From: Peptococcaceae bacterium UBA7702
Lineage (GTDB): Bacteria; Bacillota; Dehalobacteriia; UBA7702
Length of the DNA: 64,000 nucleotides
Assembly: GCA_002482535.1 (NCBI GenBank)
Contig: DLGE01000009.1
Span: 10,406-74,405 of the forward strand
Reading direction: 5' to 3'
Position numbers and translations under genes: made by a program. Below are positions 8,146 to 18,087 of the stretch, piece by piece; position 1 is the stretch's first letter; each line of letters starts with the position of its first letter. Below the pieces are notes generated by a model. That model was given only the letters and a program-made list of their open reading frames with translations, was not told the DNA's origin and ran no database searches.

Positions 8146-9138
8146 ATGAGAAAACTGTTTACATGTGCGCTTATTTTGACAATCATTTCGGTTTTTCTGC
8201 TCTCCGGCTGTGGCCGAACAAACCACGAAAAGGTAACGGCCAACGGATTTTATCTGGATACGTTCATCGATATTACGGCCTATGATGTAAAGCAGGAAGT
8301 TGTTGATGATGCCCTCCATCAGATTGCGGTATATGAAAACCTGCTTTCCAAGACCATAGAGGGTAGCGATGTATGGAATATCAACCACGCAAACGGCCAA
8401 CCCGTTGAGGTGAGCGATCATACGCGGAATGTAATTAAGGCGTCTAAAGCCGTGAGCGAAGCTTCTGACGGCGCGTTTGACATTACCATAGCGCCTTGCG
8501 TGGCGCTATGGGATTTCAAAAGTGATACACCTTCCCTGCCGGATCAGGAAAAGCTGGCCGACGCCGCAAAGCTGACGGACTATACTAAAATCAAAATGGA
8601 AGGCAATACCGTCACATTGCCCGCTGGTATGCAGATTGAACTCGGCTCCATCGCTAAAGGCTATATCACCGATGAAATAGCGGCATATTGCCGCTCCCGT
8701 GGAGTGAAGCAAGGCATGTTGAACTTTGGCGGCAATGTTGTCGTCATTGGAAGCCGACCGGACGGCCAACCTTGGAGAGTCGGCATTCAGGACCCCAAGG
8801 AACCGAGAGGCCAGTCGCTCATCGTCCTGCCTGCAACGAACAGCGCCGTGGCTAGCAGCGGCACCTATGAACGAGGGTTTACCCTTGACGGTGTTCGCTA
8901 CCATCACATTTTAGACCCGGAAACAGGCTGGCCGGTGCAGAACGGGCTTGTTTCCGTTACCGTGCTGACAACAAATTCCTTAATCGCAGAGGGATATGAC
9001 ACTGCCTGCTTTATTATGGGCTTGGAAAAAGGGATGGCGCTGGTTGAGGCCAACCCGGATATGGAAGCTGTCTTTATTGACGACCAGGACAACATGTATT
9101 TCTCGGAAGGTCTAAAACAATTCGCGCCACGGGATTAA
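8146..9138 (+). CDS. apbE: FAD:protein FMN transferase, ApbE lipoprotein
   Basis: 330 residues. It transfers FMN from FAD onto a Thr of flavoprotein targets such as RnfG/NqrC or FMN-binding-domain proteins, outside the membrane. Lipobox LLSGC with Cys22. Family signatures: DTFIDITAYD near residue 37, DGAFDITIAPCVALWDF (about 110), ELGSIAKGYITDEIA (about 166), MLNFGGNVVVIG (about 192), HHILDPETGWP (about 253) and the metal-binding end region AEGYDTACFIMG. No ribosome binding site is obvious. No FMN-binding-domain target or Rnf gene lies nearby, so it is an orphan copy in the island. Confidence 0.93.
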   Translation: MRKLFTCALILTIISVFLLSGCGRTNHEKVTANGFYLDTFIDITAYDVKQEVVDDALHQIAVYENLLSKTIEGSDVWNINHANGQPVEVSDHTRNVIKASKAVSEASDGAFDITIAPCVALWDFKSDTPSLPDQEKLADAAKLTDYTKIKMEGNTVTLPAGMQIELGSIAKGYITDEIAAYCRSRGVKQGMLNFGGNVVVIGSRPDGQPWRVGIQDPKEPRGQSLIVLPATNSAVASSGTYERGFTLDGVRYHHILDPETGWPVQNGLVSVTVLTTNSLIAEGYDTACFIMGLEKGMALVEANPDMEAVFIDDQDNMYFSEGLKQFAPRD

Positions 9139-9219
9139 CTGATTTTTTATAACATGGCAAAACATCGTATAATATGGTACAAAGAATGAAAAGCGGCTTT
9201 TCAGGAAGGGGGTATCACT

Positions 9220-11883
9220 TTGAATAAGGCATCCTTATTAAACGACCGTATGAAAAAATATGCGCATAGTGATACGGCCGTTCTCTATAGCGATTTGGGC
9301 ATCACACGAAACGGGCTTCGGCTGGAGCAGGTCGAGGCCATGAGGAAAAAATATGGCGACAACAGCATTGTTGCCAGGAAATCGGATACCATATGGTTTC
9401 GGCTTCGCCGGGCTTTTATTAACCCGTTCACCATGATTCTGTTCGTGTTGGCTATCGTATCCTTTGTAACGGATGTATGGTATACGAACGAGCTTAATAA
9501 TCACGGCACAACGGTTACCATTATGATCGTGATGATTCTCGTCAGTGGTATCGTTCGCTTTCTTCAGGAGCTTCGGGCGAAACATGCCTACGATCAGTTG
9601 GATCGGTTGGTGCATACCCATGCCAATGTAAAAAGAGACGGGGTGCTTATTGAAATTCCAGCCGAAGATTTAGTAGTAGGTGATCGTGTCTATTTATCGG
9701 CAGGAGATCGCATATCAGCGGACATGCGTCTCACAAATACAATGGATCTGTTTGTTTCTCAATCGGCCATCACGGGTGAAAGCGGCATCCTGGAAAAAAA
9801 CAGCGGGAAGCATGACTATGCGGAGCAAATGGCCTTTTCACAATACGAAAACCTTGCCTTTATGGGAACGACTGTAATCAGCGGAAAAGGCGAAGGTGTG
9901 GTATTGGCCGTTGGTAAAGAAACGCTGTACGGTAATTTTATTCAGCCGGACGCCCTTACATCGAACAGTTTTGCAAAAGGAGCAAACTCGATTGCATGGG
10001 TTCTGCTCCGCTTCATGGCTGTGTTGATTCCCATTGTCTTTGTTGTTTCCGGCATTAACAAAGGAAACTGGGTGGAATCCTTCCTTTTTGCGTTGTCCGT
10101 AGCGGTTGGACTAACCCCCGAGCTGCTTCCGATGGTCATCACGGCTTGTCTGGCAAAGGGCAGTATTTCCATGTCCAGAAAACAAACGATTATTAAGGAT
10201 ATCAATGCCATGCAGGGATTCGGAAGCATGGATGTTCTATGTATGGACAAGACCGGAACGCTGACCAATGTAAACATTATTTTGGAATACTATATGGATA
10301 TTCTCGGAAACGAAAGCGACGAAGCGCTCCGTCTTGCTTATTTGAACAGCTTATACCACTCCGGCGTGAAAAATCCCATTGATACTGCGATTTTGGAATG
10401 CCAGAACATGCCGGGAAAAGGAGAATACTATGAGGCTTTAGCCGGACAGTACCATAAAGCGGATGAAATCCCCTTTGACTATACCCGTAAATTTGTCAGT
10501 ACGCTTATCTCAGACGATAACGGAAATCATCAGCTCGTTATGAAGGGTGATGTGGAGGCTGTTTTCTCCCGCTGCTCTTTTGTGGAGTATCAAGGAAGCG
10601 TCCAGCTCATTTCAGGGGATGGAAGAAACAGCGTCGCCGCGGTGGTGGATGAAATGCTGGAGGACGGCATGAAAGTGATTGCCGTCGCCAGAAAAGATTT
10701 GGGCAATCAGAATACGGTATCCCTAAAAGACGAATCAGATATGATTTTAATGGGATATCTTGCCTTCTTTGATGCGCCCAAAAAATCAGCAGCTCAGTCC
10801 ATCGCAAGGCTCAAGGACCTTCAAGTAAAGACCAAAATACTGACGGGGGACCGCCAGGAAATCGCCCTCTCTATTTGCAGCAGAATCGGGATTGCCTCCG
10901 AAAATATGCTGACCGGGACGGACATAAACCACTTATCAGATTTGGAATTGCAGCTTGCCGTAGAAAAAACGGACGTATTTGCCGAGCTGACTCCCAGCCA
11001 AAAGGTTCGTATTGTAACAGCATTACGGGAAAATGGGCATACCGTAGGATTTCTTGGCGACGGCATGAACGATATTCCTGCGATCTGTGAAGCGGATGTA
11101 GGAATCTCCGTAGACACCGCTGTTGATGCCGCAAAGGACGTGGCCGATGTCATTCTGCTGCAAAAGGATTTGAATGTGCTGGAGGAAGGCATTTTAGAGG
11201 GTAGAAAAACCTTTGCGAATATGTCCAAATATATCAAAATAACCGCAAGCTCCAACTTTGGCAATATTCTTTCCATTGTTTGTGCCAGTGCTTTCCTGCC
11301 CTTTTTGCCGATGGCAGCCATTCAAATTCTGCTTTTGAACCTGTTATATGATTTCCTCTGCATCGTGCTGCCATGGGACCATGTTGATCAGGAGGTTTTT
11401 TCTGCTCCCATGGAATGGTCTGGAAAATCTCTTGGACGTTTTATGCGGTTTTTCGGACCCATCAGCTCTATCTTTGATATGATTACGTTCCTCGTTCTAT
11501 ACTTTATCCTCTGCCCTGCGTTCACCGGAGGACTGCTCTTTACGCAGCTCACCGATCCGGCCATGCAGTTTCAATATATCGCCCTTTTCCAGACCGGATG
11601 GTTTCTGGAATCCATGTGGACACAGGTTTTGATTATCCACATGCTGCGAACGAAAAAAATACCCTTCCTGCAAAGCAGATCATCGGCTCCGGTTATGTTG
11701 ATAACGGTTATTGGCATCCTGCTGTTTACGGGACTTACCTTTACCCCTATGGTCAATGTCCTGGGCTTAACGGTTCTTCCCCCGTGGTATTTTGGGTTCC
11801 TGCTTGTTGTTGTTGTGAGTTACATGTTGTTGACCACCGTATGGAAGCGATTCTACATTGCGAAATACGGTGAGTTGATTTAG
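9220..11883 (+). CDS. mgtA: Magnesium-translocating P-type ATPase MgtA (first copy)
   Basis: 887-residue P3B-type ATPase that imports Mg2+ at the membrane. TTG start after AGGAAGGGGGTATCAC. Motifs: ITGESG (about residue 184), phosphorylation site MDKTGTLTN with Asp343, MKGDVE (nucleotide binding), LTGDRQE, and GDGMNDIPA (about 613). N-terminal cytosolic domain plus about ten membrane segments, as usual for MgtA. A TATAAT box lies at 9168-9173. The next gene, 15 bases downstream, is a receiver-less winged-helix protein, probably co-transcribed. A diverged paralogue (19124-21883) heads a second Mg2+ operon. Confidence 0.94.
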   Translation: MNKASLLNDRMKKYAHSDTAVLYSDLGITRNGLRLEQVEAMRKKYGDNSIVARKSDTIWFRLRRAFINPFTMILFVLAIVSFVTDVWYTNELNNHGTTVTIMIVMILVSGIVRFLQELRAKHAYDQLDRLVHTHANVKRDGVLIEIPAEDLVVGDRVYLSAGDRISADMRLTNTMDLFVSQSAITGESGILEKNSGKHDYAEQMAFSQYENLAFMGTTVISGKGEGVVLAVGKETLYGNFIQPDALTSNSFAKGANSIAWVLLRFMAVLIPIVFVVSGINKGNWVESFLFALSVAVGLTPELLPMVITACLAKGSISMSRKQTIIKDINAMQGFGSMDVLCMDKTGTLTNVNIILEYYMDILGNESDEALRLAYLNSLYHSGVKNPIDTAILECQNMPGKGEYYEALAGQYHKADEIPFDYTRKFVSTLISDDNGNHQLVMKGDVEAVFSRCSFVEYQGSVQLISGDGRNSVAAVVDEMLEDGMKVIAVARKDLGNQNTVSLKDESDMILMGYLAFFDAPKKSAAQSIARLKDLQVKTKILTGDRQEIALSICSRIGIASENMLTGTDINHLSDLELQLAVEKTDVFAELTPSQKVRIVTALRENGHTVGFLGDGMNDIPAICEADVGISVDTAVDAAKDVADVILLQKDLNVLEEGILEGRKTFANMSKYIKITASSNFGNILSIVCASAFLPFLPMAAIQILLLNLLYDFLCIVLPWDHVDQEVFSAPMEWSGKSLGRFMRFFGPISSIFDMITFLVLYFILCPAFTGGLLFTQLTDPAMQFQYIALFQTGWFLESMWTQVLIIHMLRTKKIPFLQSRSSAPVMLITVIGILLFTGLTFTPMVNVLGLTVLPPWYFGFLLVVVVSYMLLTTVWKRFYIAKYGELI

Positions 11884-11898
11884 AAAGGAGGAATCGCA

Positions 11899-12402
11899 TT
11901 GAAAAAGAACGCAAGCTTTATCATGTTGGATTCCGCCCTTGCTAAATCCTTATATGATGCCCTGAAAGCCTTACACCCCGAATCAAAAAATTTCGATGAA
12001 CTGCTCCAGGGATTAGAGGATTTGATGGAAGGTGAAGTGGCTACCCTCATGCTGGGGATGGCCGGACAAGGCGAACATTTAGTCAATGTCGTAGACGATG
12101 GCATTTATGCCGGTGCCCTTGAAATACATCCAAAGAGCCGCAAAGTGCTGCTCCAAGGCAATGAGGTCAATTTGACACCCAAGGAGTTTGATATTCTCCA
12201 TTTCCTTGCGAAAAACAAGGGGGAGGTTTTCACCAAGGAACAAATTTTCCAAGCGGTTTGGGCAGAAGATTATCTCATGGCAGACAGCAATATCATGGCT
12301 TTTATCCGAAAGCTCCGAAAGAAGATTGAGCCAAACCCCGATGCCCCGGAATACATCCTTACCATTTGGGGAATCGGTTATAAGTTTACGGACCGAATAT
12401 AG
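11899..12402 (+). CDS. Winged-helix DNA-binding protein lacking a receiver domain
   Basis: 167 residues, TTG start behind GAAAGGAGGAATCGCA, 15 bases after mgtA. The C-terminal ~100 residues are an OmpR/PhoB winged helix (VNLTPKEFDILHFLAKNKGE, then QIFQAVWAEDYLMADSNIM and the wing ILTIWGIGYKF). The N-terminal ~65 residues (SLYDALKALHPESKNFDELL) are not a receiver: the Asp/Lys phosphorylation pocket is absent. It should bind DNA without phosphorylation, perhaps to control the mgtA unit with which it is linked. Function inferred from position only. Confidence 0.8.
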   Translation: MKKNASFIMLDSALAKSLYDALKALHPESKNFDELLQGLEDLMEGEVATLMLGMAGQGEHLVNVVDDGIYAGALEIHPKSRKVLLQGNEVNLTPKEFDILHFLAKNKGEVFTKEQIFQAVWAEDYLMADSNIMAFIRKLRKKIEPNPDAPEYILTIWGIGYKFTDRI

Positions 12403-12438
12403 GAAAAACGGATTGACTTTCGCTGTGAAATCGAAAAT

Positions 12439-12550
12439 CATACAAATCACACTCCGCTTTCTCATGTCCATTGAGAATGAGAAACCGAGCTACGATCACC
12501 TGTTCCGGCTTGACCGGGAATTGGGGATACCTGCGGACACAATCTTTTAG
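12439..12550 (+). pseudogene. Remnant of an XRE-type regulator
   Basis: The last ~30 codons (LMSIENEKPSYDHLFRLDRE, then LGIPADTIF) match the C-terminal half of Cro/CI-type helix-turn-helix proteins common in conjugative elements (pattern NIENxGxxPSxxxLxxLxxxLxIPxDxxF). The helix-turn-helix part upstream is missing or out of frame, so this is a broken gene. Confidence 0.5.
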
Positions 12551-12591
12551 ACGTAATATCATTTTTATATGTTTTTATAGTCAATAATCTA

Positions 12592-15168
12592 TCATTCATC
12601 AAGAAGGCCCATTTGCCGCGCTTTAGTCACCGCCTCCAAACGGGTATTTGTTTCAAGTTTTCGGAAAATATTCGACACATGGGTTTTGACCGTAGGGACT
12701 GTGATAAACAATCTTTCAGACACATTATGATTAGATAAGCCCTCGGCCATAAGGTGGATAATCTCTTGTTCGCGTTCACTCAAAATGCCCTTATCCTTTT
12801 TGACATACAGTTTAACGATTCCTTGTTGAAACGCATTTTCAGTCTTGGAAAGTTCGCTGAACAGCTTATTGCTGTATTGCCGGTGAAGTGCAGCGATGGT
12901 ATCAGCCTCCAGATAAAACGGCATACGGATATTATTATCACAGGCGTGATATAGGGCTTCTTTGTATAAATCCATAAGGCGTCGCAGATCATAGGAATGC
13001 CGAATCATCACGGAAAGGCGCTGTAAAGTGGCTTCTACAATCTTCAAATGAGATTCCTGCTTGCGGGCAATCCGCAGCACTTCGTCCACCTCGGATAACG
13101 CCTTTTGCCGTTCGCCTTGCGCTGCCAATATACGGGCATAAAGCAAGCGGCTGCTCAGTGAACACATATCTTTAAGCTTACTCTCATAGGCAGAGATAAA
13201 TCTATCCTGCATGGCTTTGGTCATAGCCCCGGCGTGATACTGGTGTTGCAGCAAAGACGAAACCATCAGTATATCTTGATAAGATTCAGTAGCCATCAGG
13301 CTATTCAGCAAGTCCACAGCTTTATCTATATCCCCCGTCAAAAACAGGTACTCTATTCGGTTGTAGTCGTAGGAAAGCTGGAGTTGCCCTCCGCGTTCTG
13401 CAATAGCTTCCGCGCACTCGTCTAAAATATCCCCGGCTTCCTCAAGGCGCATCTGCTTCATGTATAGACCAGCCGCTGTCAGAGAAAAGGTAGGAGTATG
13501 CAGATGCCGAAGCATCTCGTTCCTCTCGATGAGCTGGCGCATCTGCTCCTGCACAGCCAAAGCCTTGTTAAGCAGTCCCATTTCCTCACAGATTTGTGTT
13601 TTCAGCATAAGGTTGAAGTAGTGGATATAGGTACTGGGAGTTGTCTTTTCATAGGATAAGCTCTCGTTCACTGATTCCAACGCAGCGATGTACTGATTCT
13701 GATAAAATAAAAAAACCGCATTCTTAGTTAAAACCATTGCCCTTGTCAAGGGAAGCATATCCATATCCCGCACTTTCCGGGGCAAAATCAAATCGTCACT
13801 AATATTAAAAGCCTCACTACCATATATTTGAGGAAAACCATCAAAGGCCCCAAACCTCTCATCCTGGGTGCGATGCAGCATCCCTTTTTCATAAAGCGCA
13901 TTACAGGTATCGTAATCGTAAATATAATAGTGGTAATAGAATTTCTGGATGGCGAAATCAAAATTTTCTACAGCTTTGTCCACCGGAACCTTACTCATGT
14001 AATTGTAGTGGGTTGCGCCAGTTGGAAGTTCCAAGATGCGAATCATGGCAAGGCTATAATCCTCCAGCACAAATAAATGCCGCAGACTTTCGTCTTCATC
14101 GCCTAATTCATGGAACACATGCACCAGCATTCGGTATGTTTGTGCCTTCGTCTCCTGATTTAATTGCTCGAACCTGCTAAGCAGGTAATCACGAAACAGG
14201 TTATGGTATTGGTACAAGCCCTGTTTTTCATCGATACACTGAATCATCAGGTTTTGATGGAGCAAATCGGAGAGCATATCTTCATAGGATAATTCCGGCA
14301 AAAGGCACTCCACAATATTCCGATTGAAATAGCTGGCTACAGAGGTCAGTATTAAGAAATCCTGTTCTTCCGGCGTTAGCCGGTTAAAAATTTCACCGGA
14401 GATGTATTCATACAGCATCCCGACATGGATGAGTGAATGTGCAGCTTTGGGTGCAGCGTTCCCACTCACGGAAGCGGCTAACAGTTGCAGACCGCCAATC
14501 CAGCCATCGGCTGTGTGAACCAGTTCCAGCAGTCTTTCATCTGGCAAGGATAAAAACAGTGTTTGCTTTAGAAATTGTATCCCTTCCTCATCAGACAAAG
14601 TTAAATCCTGTTCGTCAATGTGAAGCAGCTCACCGCGCATTTCATAACCGGCCAGATAGATTTCCGGCTTCTCGCGGGTCAGCAGAACTACATGGACATT
14701 GGCTGGAATATTTGCAAGAAAATATTCAAAACTGCGCAGCAGTTCGTCATTGTCTATTAAGTGAAAATCATCCAGCGCCAGCACAATATCCTCGGTTTGG
14801 TTGATCGCGTTAATCAACACTTTTAAGGCTTTATTGGTACTCTGTTCAACGCTTGCCTGTAGAAATGTCGTAAAGCTACCGACAGGTTTCTCCAACGAGC
14901 CCGACAAGGCTTCCAATATATACTCCCAAAACAAAGCAACATGGTTACACTCACCGTCGAGCGTAATCCATCGGCAATTGAGTGTATTTTGTTCCATGTA
15001 TGAAGTCAAAAGCGTGGTTTTGCCGCTTCCGGGGACGCCTTGGATAACAGCCAGCCGCTTGGTTGTCACATCGTCCAACCGCCGGAATAAGTTTTTGCGT
15101 ACAACATAGCCTTTACGTGGTTTTGGTATGAGCAGTTTTGTGGATAATATCGTCCGCTCCATTGGCAA
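12592..15168 (-). CDS. MalT-like LuxR-family ATP-dependent regulator
   Basis: 858-residue STAND-type transcription activator. Walker A GVPGSGKTTLL near residue 45, Walker B VLALDDFHLI near 130, a winged-helix and TPR-like helical middle region, and a C-terminal LuxR helix-turn-helix (LSEREQEIIHLMAEGLSNHN, then SERLFITVPTVKTHVSNIF). Such proteins oligomerise on ligand and ATP binding. It is the last gene of the operon containing an ABC exporter (43-base gap), so it may regulate that exporter or respond to what it moves. Inducer unknown. Confidence 0.9.
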   Translation of the reverse strand: MPMERTILSTKLLIPKPRKGYVVRKNLFRRLDDVTTKRLAVIQGVPGSGKTTLLTSYMEQNTLNCRWITLDGECNHVALFWEYILEALSGSLEKPVGSFTTFLQASVEQSTNKALKVLINAINQTEDIVLALDDFHLIDNDELLRSFEYFLANIPANVHVVLLTREKPEIYLAGYEMRGELLHIDEQDLTLSDEEGIQFLKQTLFLSLPDERLLELVHTADGWIGGLQLLAASVSGNAAPKAAHSLIHVGMLYEYISGEIFNRLTPEEQDFLILTSVASYFNRNIVECLLPELSYEDMLSDLLHQNLMIQCIDEKQGLYQYHNLFRDYLLSRFEQLNQETKAQTYRMLVHVFHELGDEDESLRHLFVLEDYSLAMIRILELPTGATHYNYMSKVPVDKAVENFDFAIQKFYYHYYIYDYDTCNALYEKGMLHRTQDERFGAFDGFPQIYGSEAFNISDDLILPRKVRDMDMLPLTRAMVLTKNAVFLFYQNQYIAALESVNESLSYEKTTPSTYIHYFNLMLKTQICEEMGLLNKALAVQEQMRQLIERNEMLRHLHTPTFSLTAAGLYMKQMRLEEAGDILDECAEAIAERGGQLQLSYDYNRIEYLFLTGDIDKAVDLLNSLMATESYQDILMVSSLLQHQYHAGAMTKAMQDRFISAYESKLKDMCSLSSRLLYARILAAQGERQKALSEVDEVLRIARKQESHLKIVEATLQRLSVMIRHSYDLRRLMDLYKEALYHACDNNIRMPFYLEADTIAALHRQYSNKLFSELSKTENAFQQGIVKLYVKKDKGILSEREQEIIHLMAEGLSNHNVSERLFITVPTVKTHVSNIFRKLETNTRLEAVTKARQMGLLDE

Positions 15169-15211
15169 TCCCCCTTTCCTATAAAGATTATACTCATATG
15201 ACGATTGCCGC

Positions 15212-16177
15212 TCAACGTTTATTTACATAGTTGCGTTTTGTTTTCACTACGGAAGCACAGTAAAACGTCACAATGAGTGCCAGTAAATAAACAAGTGCGG
15301 GCAGATAGGCCGTGAGCACCGCTCCCTGTTCTAAAGAGTTTGCCAGCGTCAGAAATGCCTTTTGCGGCAGAACGGTAATGAGGTATTCCAGTGCACGGTT
15401 GCCCTTGTCGAAAGCATAAAATCCACCAGCCAATATGGACGTGAGTATGATAATGAAGTTGCCCGTCATTTTTGCCGAATCGTCTTTGTTGGGCAAAAAG
15501 GCGAACAGCAACAGGGAAAACGTGGTGGATAGCGCGCAGATAAGGGCAATCAGGCAGGCAAGCTGTAAAAAGCTGTACCCCAGCTCCACACCGCTAATAA
15601 CCTTTACCAACATCAGAGTTACTATCGTCGGAAAGAACAGAAAACAGAAATCAAACAGGCACTGCGCTAACAGGTAAGTGCTGATTTTTACCGGCGACGC
15701 CGCCACACGGTCAAGCTGTCCATAGGTTTTATCGTCGGCAAACATGCTCATGCACATAGAGCCCATAAAGAGAAGGAACATCATCAAGAATCCCAATACA
15801 TTGGTTCCTGTACCACGATTACTGAACAAGACAGGGGCATCCTGCTTGCCTTCCAGCGCATCAAGCAACTTTATGGTTGCATCCTCGCTCTTAATGGAAT
15901 CCACCGTATAGCTGCCGTCTGCGTTCATCGTGATAATGGCGTCATATTTACCTGTTACCAAATCCGAACGCGCTGGTGCCGTTTCCATCTGGGTCACTTT
16001 CACTTGCTCCGAACCAATTTCTACAGGGACATCCGACACAACGGCCACATCCCATATTTGTTTCATGCCGGTGCTCACAAAAACCGCAGCTACTGCCGCC
16101 ACAGTTGTGAATACTACGAGCAGGATGATTATTTGTGTTTCAAGCCGCCGCATATTGTTTTTCAATATCGCTATCAT
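15212..16177 (-). CDS. ABC-2 type transporter permease
   Basis: About 321 residues from ATG 16177, placed by GGGAGGACTATCT and a 4-base ATGA overlap with the upstream permease. Layout is one N-terminal helix, a long extracytoplasmic domain (residues about 40-130), then five or six helices at the C-terminus, the ABC-2/YhgE-like exporter pattern. It works with the ATPase at 16931-17878 and the second permease. Confidence 0.85.
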   Translation of the reverse strand: MIAILKNNMRRLETQIIILLVVFTTVAAVAAVFVSTGMKQIWDVAVVSDVPVEIGSEQVKVTQMETAPARSDLVTGKYDAIITMNADGSYTVDSIKSEDATIKLLDALEGKQDAPVLFSNRGTGTNVLGFLMMFLLFMGSMCMSMFADDKTYGQLDRVAASPVKISTYLLAQCLFDFCFLFFPTIVTLMLVKVISGVELGYSFLQLACLIALICALSTTFSLLLFAFLPNKDDSAKMTGNFIIILTSILAGGFYAFDKGNRALEYLITVLPQKAFLTLANSLEQGAVLTAYLPALVYLLALIVTFYCASVVKTKRNYVNKR

Positions 16178-16917
16178 AGATAGTCCTCCCTGTTGAACAA
16201 TTTCGTGGTGAGCGCAATGCACAAACCGGCCAGTAACAGCATCCCGGCGCACACACATCCCAACAATAGAAGCCTGTTAGCGTAAACCGTCTGAAACGCG
16301 GCGGCGCTAATCCATGTAACCGGGGATATATTACTGATAGCACTCACCACACGCCCCATTCCCTTCATCGGGAAGAACACACCGCCCAAAAGGCAGAGCA
16401 ACATCACAACCGTGGACAAAATCATGTTTACGGTTTCTTCGTTTTTTAGAATGCAGCAGAACATAACACTAAAGCATACGGCAAATAAGTCCACTGTCAG
16501 CATCAGCAGCCATAGAAAGATTGCGTCTGCTCCGCCGAAGTTTGCGCCGGTGATGAGAAATAACGCGGCGGCGGCGATGGTATGGCATACCACTCCAAAT
16601 AGAAAAGATGCAATGACTTTTGGCAAGAAGATGAAAAAGTCAGGGATGGGCGCATTGCACAGGCGCATATTGGCTTTTACGATGCGCCCCTCCATAAAAC
16701 TGTTGGCGGCAAGGGTGGCATTGTTGAGCGCACCGAATATGAGCATAGTAACGGCATAGTAATCAAAGGAAGTCACTTCGGTTCCGTAAATACCTTTCGT
16801 GATGAAACCCATTATCAAAGCCAGCATGAGCGGAAGGCCGATGGTTACACCCCACCACATGGGGTTAATATACAGATTTTTAAGGTCGGTTTTCAAAATT
16901 TGCTTAAATTCGTACAT
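16174..16917 (-). CDS. ABC-2 type transporter permease
   Basis: 247 residues, about six hydrophobic segments, including GVTIGLPLMLALIMGFITKG at the N-terminus and a conserved-looking ISPVTWISAAAFQTVY near the C-terminus, as in NodJ/DrrB-type ABC-2 permeases. It is preceded by GGAGGTGATATC and lies 13 bases after the ATPase gene. The stop codon overlaps the start of the second permease. Probably forms a heterodimeric channel with it. Confidence 0.85.
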   Translation of the reverse strand: MYEFKQILKTDLKNLYINPMWWGVTIGLPLMLALIMGFITKGIYGTEVTSFDYYAVTMLIFGALNNATLAANSFMEGRIVKANMRLCNAPIPDFFIFLPKVIASFLFGVVCHTIAAAALFLITGANFGGADAIFLWLLMLTVDLFAVCFSVMFCCILKNEETVNMILSTVVMLLCLLGGVFFPMKGMGRVVSAISNISPVTWISAAAFQTVYANRLLLLGCVCAGMLLLAGLCIALTTKLFNREDYL

Positions 16918-16930
16918 GATATCACCTCCC

Positions 16931-17878
16931 TTAATCCCTCAGCGAGCGTCCGGTCAGGTTGAGGAATACCGTTTCCAGACTTATTACCTGGGTTGTAATG
17001 CTGCTGATTTTCATTCCATGCTCAATCAGGATGGTAATAATACGGTCAAGGTTTTCAATGTTACGTATGGTGGTTACTTCCAATCGCCCTCCTGTATTTT
17101 CCACATGCTTCACACCTTCTATACCGTATAGTTCATCAGCATCAAAGCTATCCAGCTCGCTGGCTTCAATGAGAGTCATTTTCTCGGTATCCATGTTTTC
17201 TTTCAATTCTTCGCTGGTTCCTGTGGCGATGATTTTGCCGTGGTCTAAAATGATAATACGTGTGGATATTACCTCGACTTCTTCCATGTAGTGGGTGGTA
17301 TAAATGATGGTCTTGCCTTCGTCCCGCAAACGCTTGATGAAATCCAGTATATGGTTTCGGGATTGTGGGTCAATGCCAACAGTAGGTTCGTCCATAAACA
17401 GCAAGTCGGGATTATGGGCAATGGCACAGGCAATATTCAACCGTCGTTTCATACCGCCGGAAAAGGTTTTGGCTTTATCCCTTGCCCTATCCAACAGCCC
17501 AACAAACTCCAGTGCATAGTTGCTGCGCTGGTTCAATTCGTTGCCTTTCATACCATAGAGAGAGGCAAAAAACTGTACGTTTTGAGCGGCGGTCAAGTCC
17601 TCATAGATGGCTAAATCCTGCGGCACAATACCCAGTCGCCGCTTGTATTTGGTTAATTCTTTGTGAATATCCTGCCCTCCGCTGAATGTGGAATGGATTT
17701 CTCCGCCGTCACAGGAAAGTGCCCCAGTCATCATATTGATGGTTGTGCTTTTGCCCGCGCCATTCGGCCCCAATATGCACAGGATTTCTCCTTTCTGCAC
17801 TTCAAAGCTGATAACGTCTACAGCTTTACTGTCTTTGTAGCTTTTCTCAAGGTTTTTAATGCAAAGTATTGCAGACAT
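16931..17878 (-). CDS. ABC transporter ATP-binding protein (DrrA/CcmA type)
   Basis: 315 residues. Walker A GPNGAGKSTT (about residue 38), signature FSGGMKRRLNIACA (about 140), Walker B LLFMDEPTVGIDP and the H-loop TTHYMEE. The C-terminal ~80-residue extension is typical of multidrug/antibiotic exporters. First recognisable gene of the ABC-ABC-permease-LuxR operon; a promoter lies at 18088-18116 and leaves about 200 bases of leader with an uncertain ORF. Confidence 0.92.
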   Translation of the reverse strand: MSAILCIKNLEKSYKDSKAVDVISFEVQKGEILCILGPNGAGKSTTINMMTGALSCDGGEIHSTFSGGQDIHKELTKYKRRLGIVPQDLAIYEDLTAAQNVQFFASLYGMKGNELNQRSNYALEFVGLLDRARDKAKTFSGGMKRRLNIACAIAHNPDLLFMDEPTVGIDPQSRNHILDFIKRLRDEGKTIIYTTHYMEEVEVISTRIIILDHGKIIATGTSEELKENMDTEKMTLIEASELDSFDADELYGIEGVKHVENTGGRLEVTTIRNIENLDRIITILIEHGMKISSITTQVISLETVFLNLTGRSLRD

Positions 17879-17881
17879 ACA

Positions 17882-18087
17882 GTCACTCCTTTTGTTTTTT
17901 TCATCATAGCAATTCGGGATAGATATAGGTATCCGTCCAAAGTATGATTTTCATCTGATTCTTGATGCATTCCGTTACTGCCTGTTTCCATTCCCTTATC
18001 TAACCGTCCTCTAAACTTTGCCAATTTCGCACCGACTTTGCGCTTGGTCTGGCTGGTTTTCCGACGCAGCTTTTCCATGTAGGTCAT
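17882..18087 (-). other. ABC-operon leader with uncertain small ORF
   Basis: The leader between promoter and ATPase gene stays open on the minus strand from ATG 18087 (or 18078) into the ATPase gene in another frame. The encoded peptide is basic at the start (EKLRRKTSQTKRKVGAKLAK) and matches nothing I know. The ATG sits at the expected transcription start and has no ribosome binding site, so coding is doubtful. Confidence 0.25.

Noticed and set aside
9154..9225. Two tiny ORFs between the TATAAT box and the first mgtA
   Set aside because: Eleven to thirteen codons, no ribosome binding sites; cannot be told from chance.
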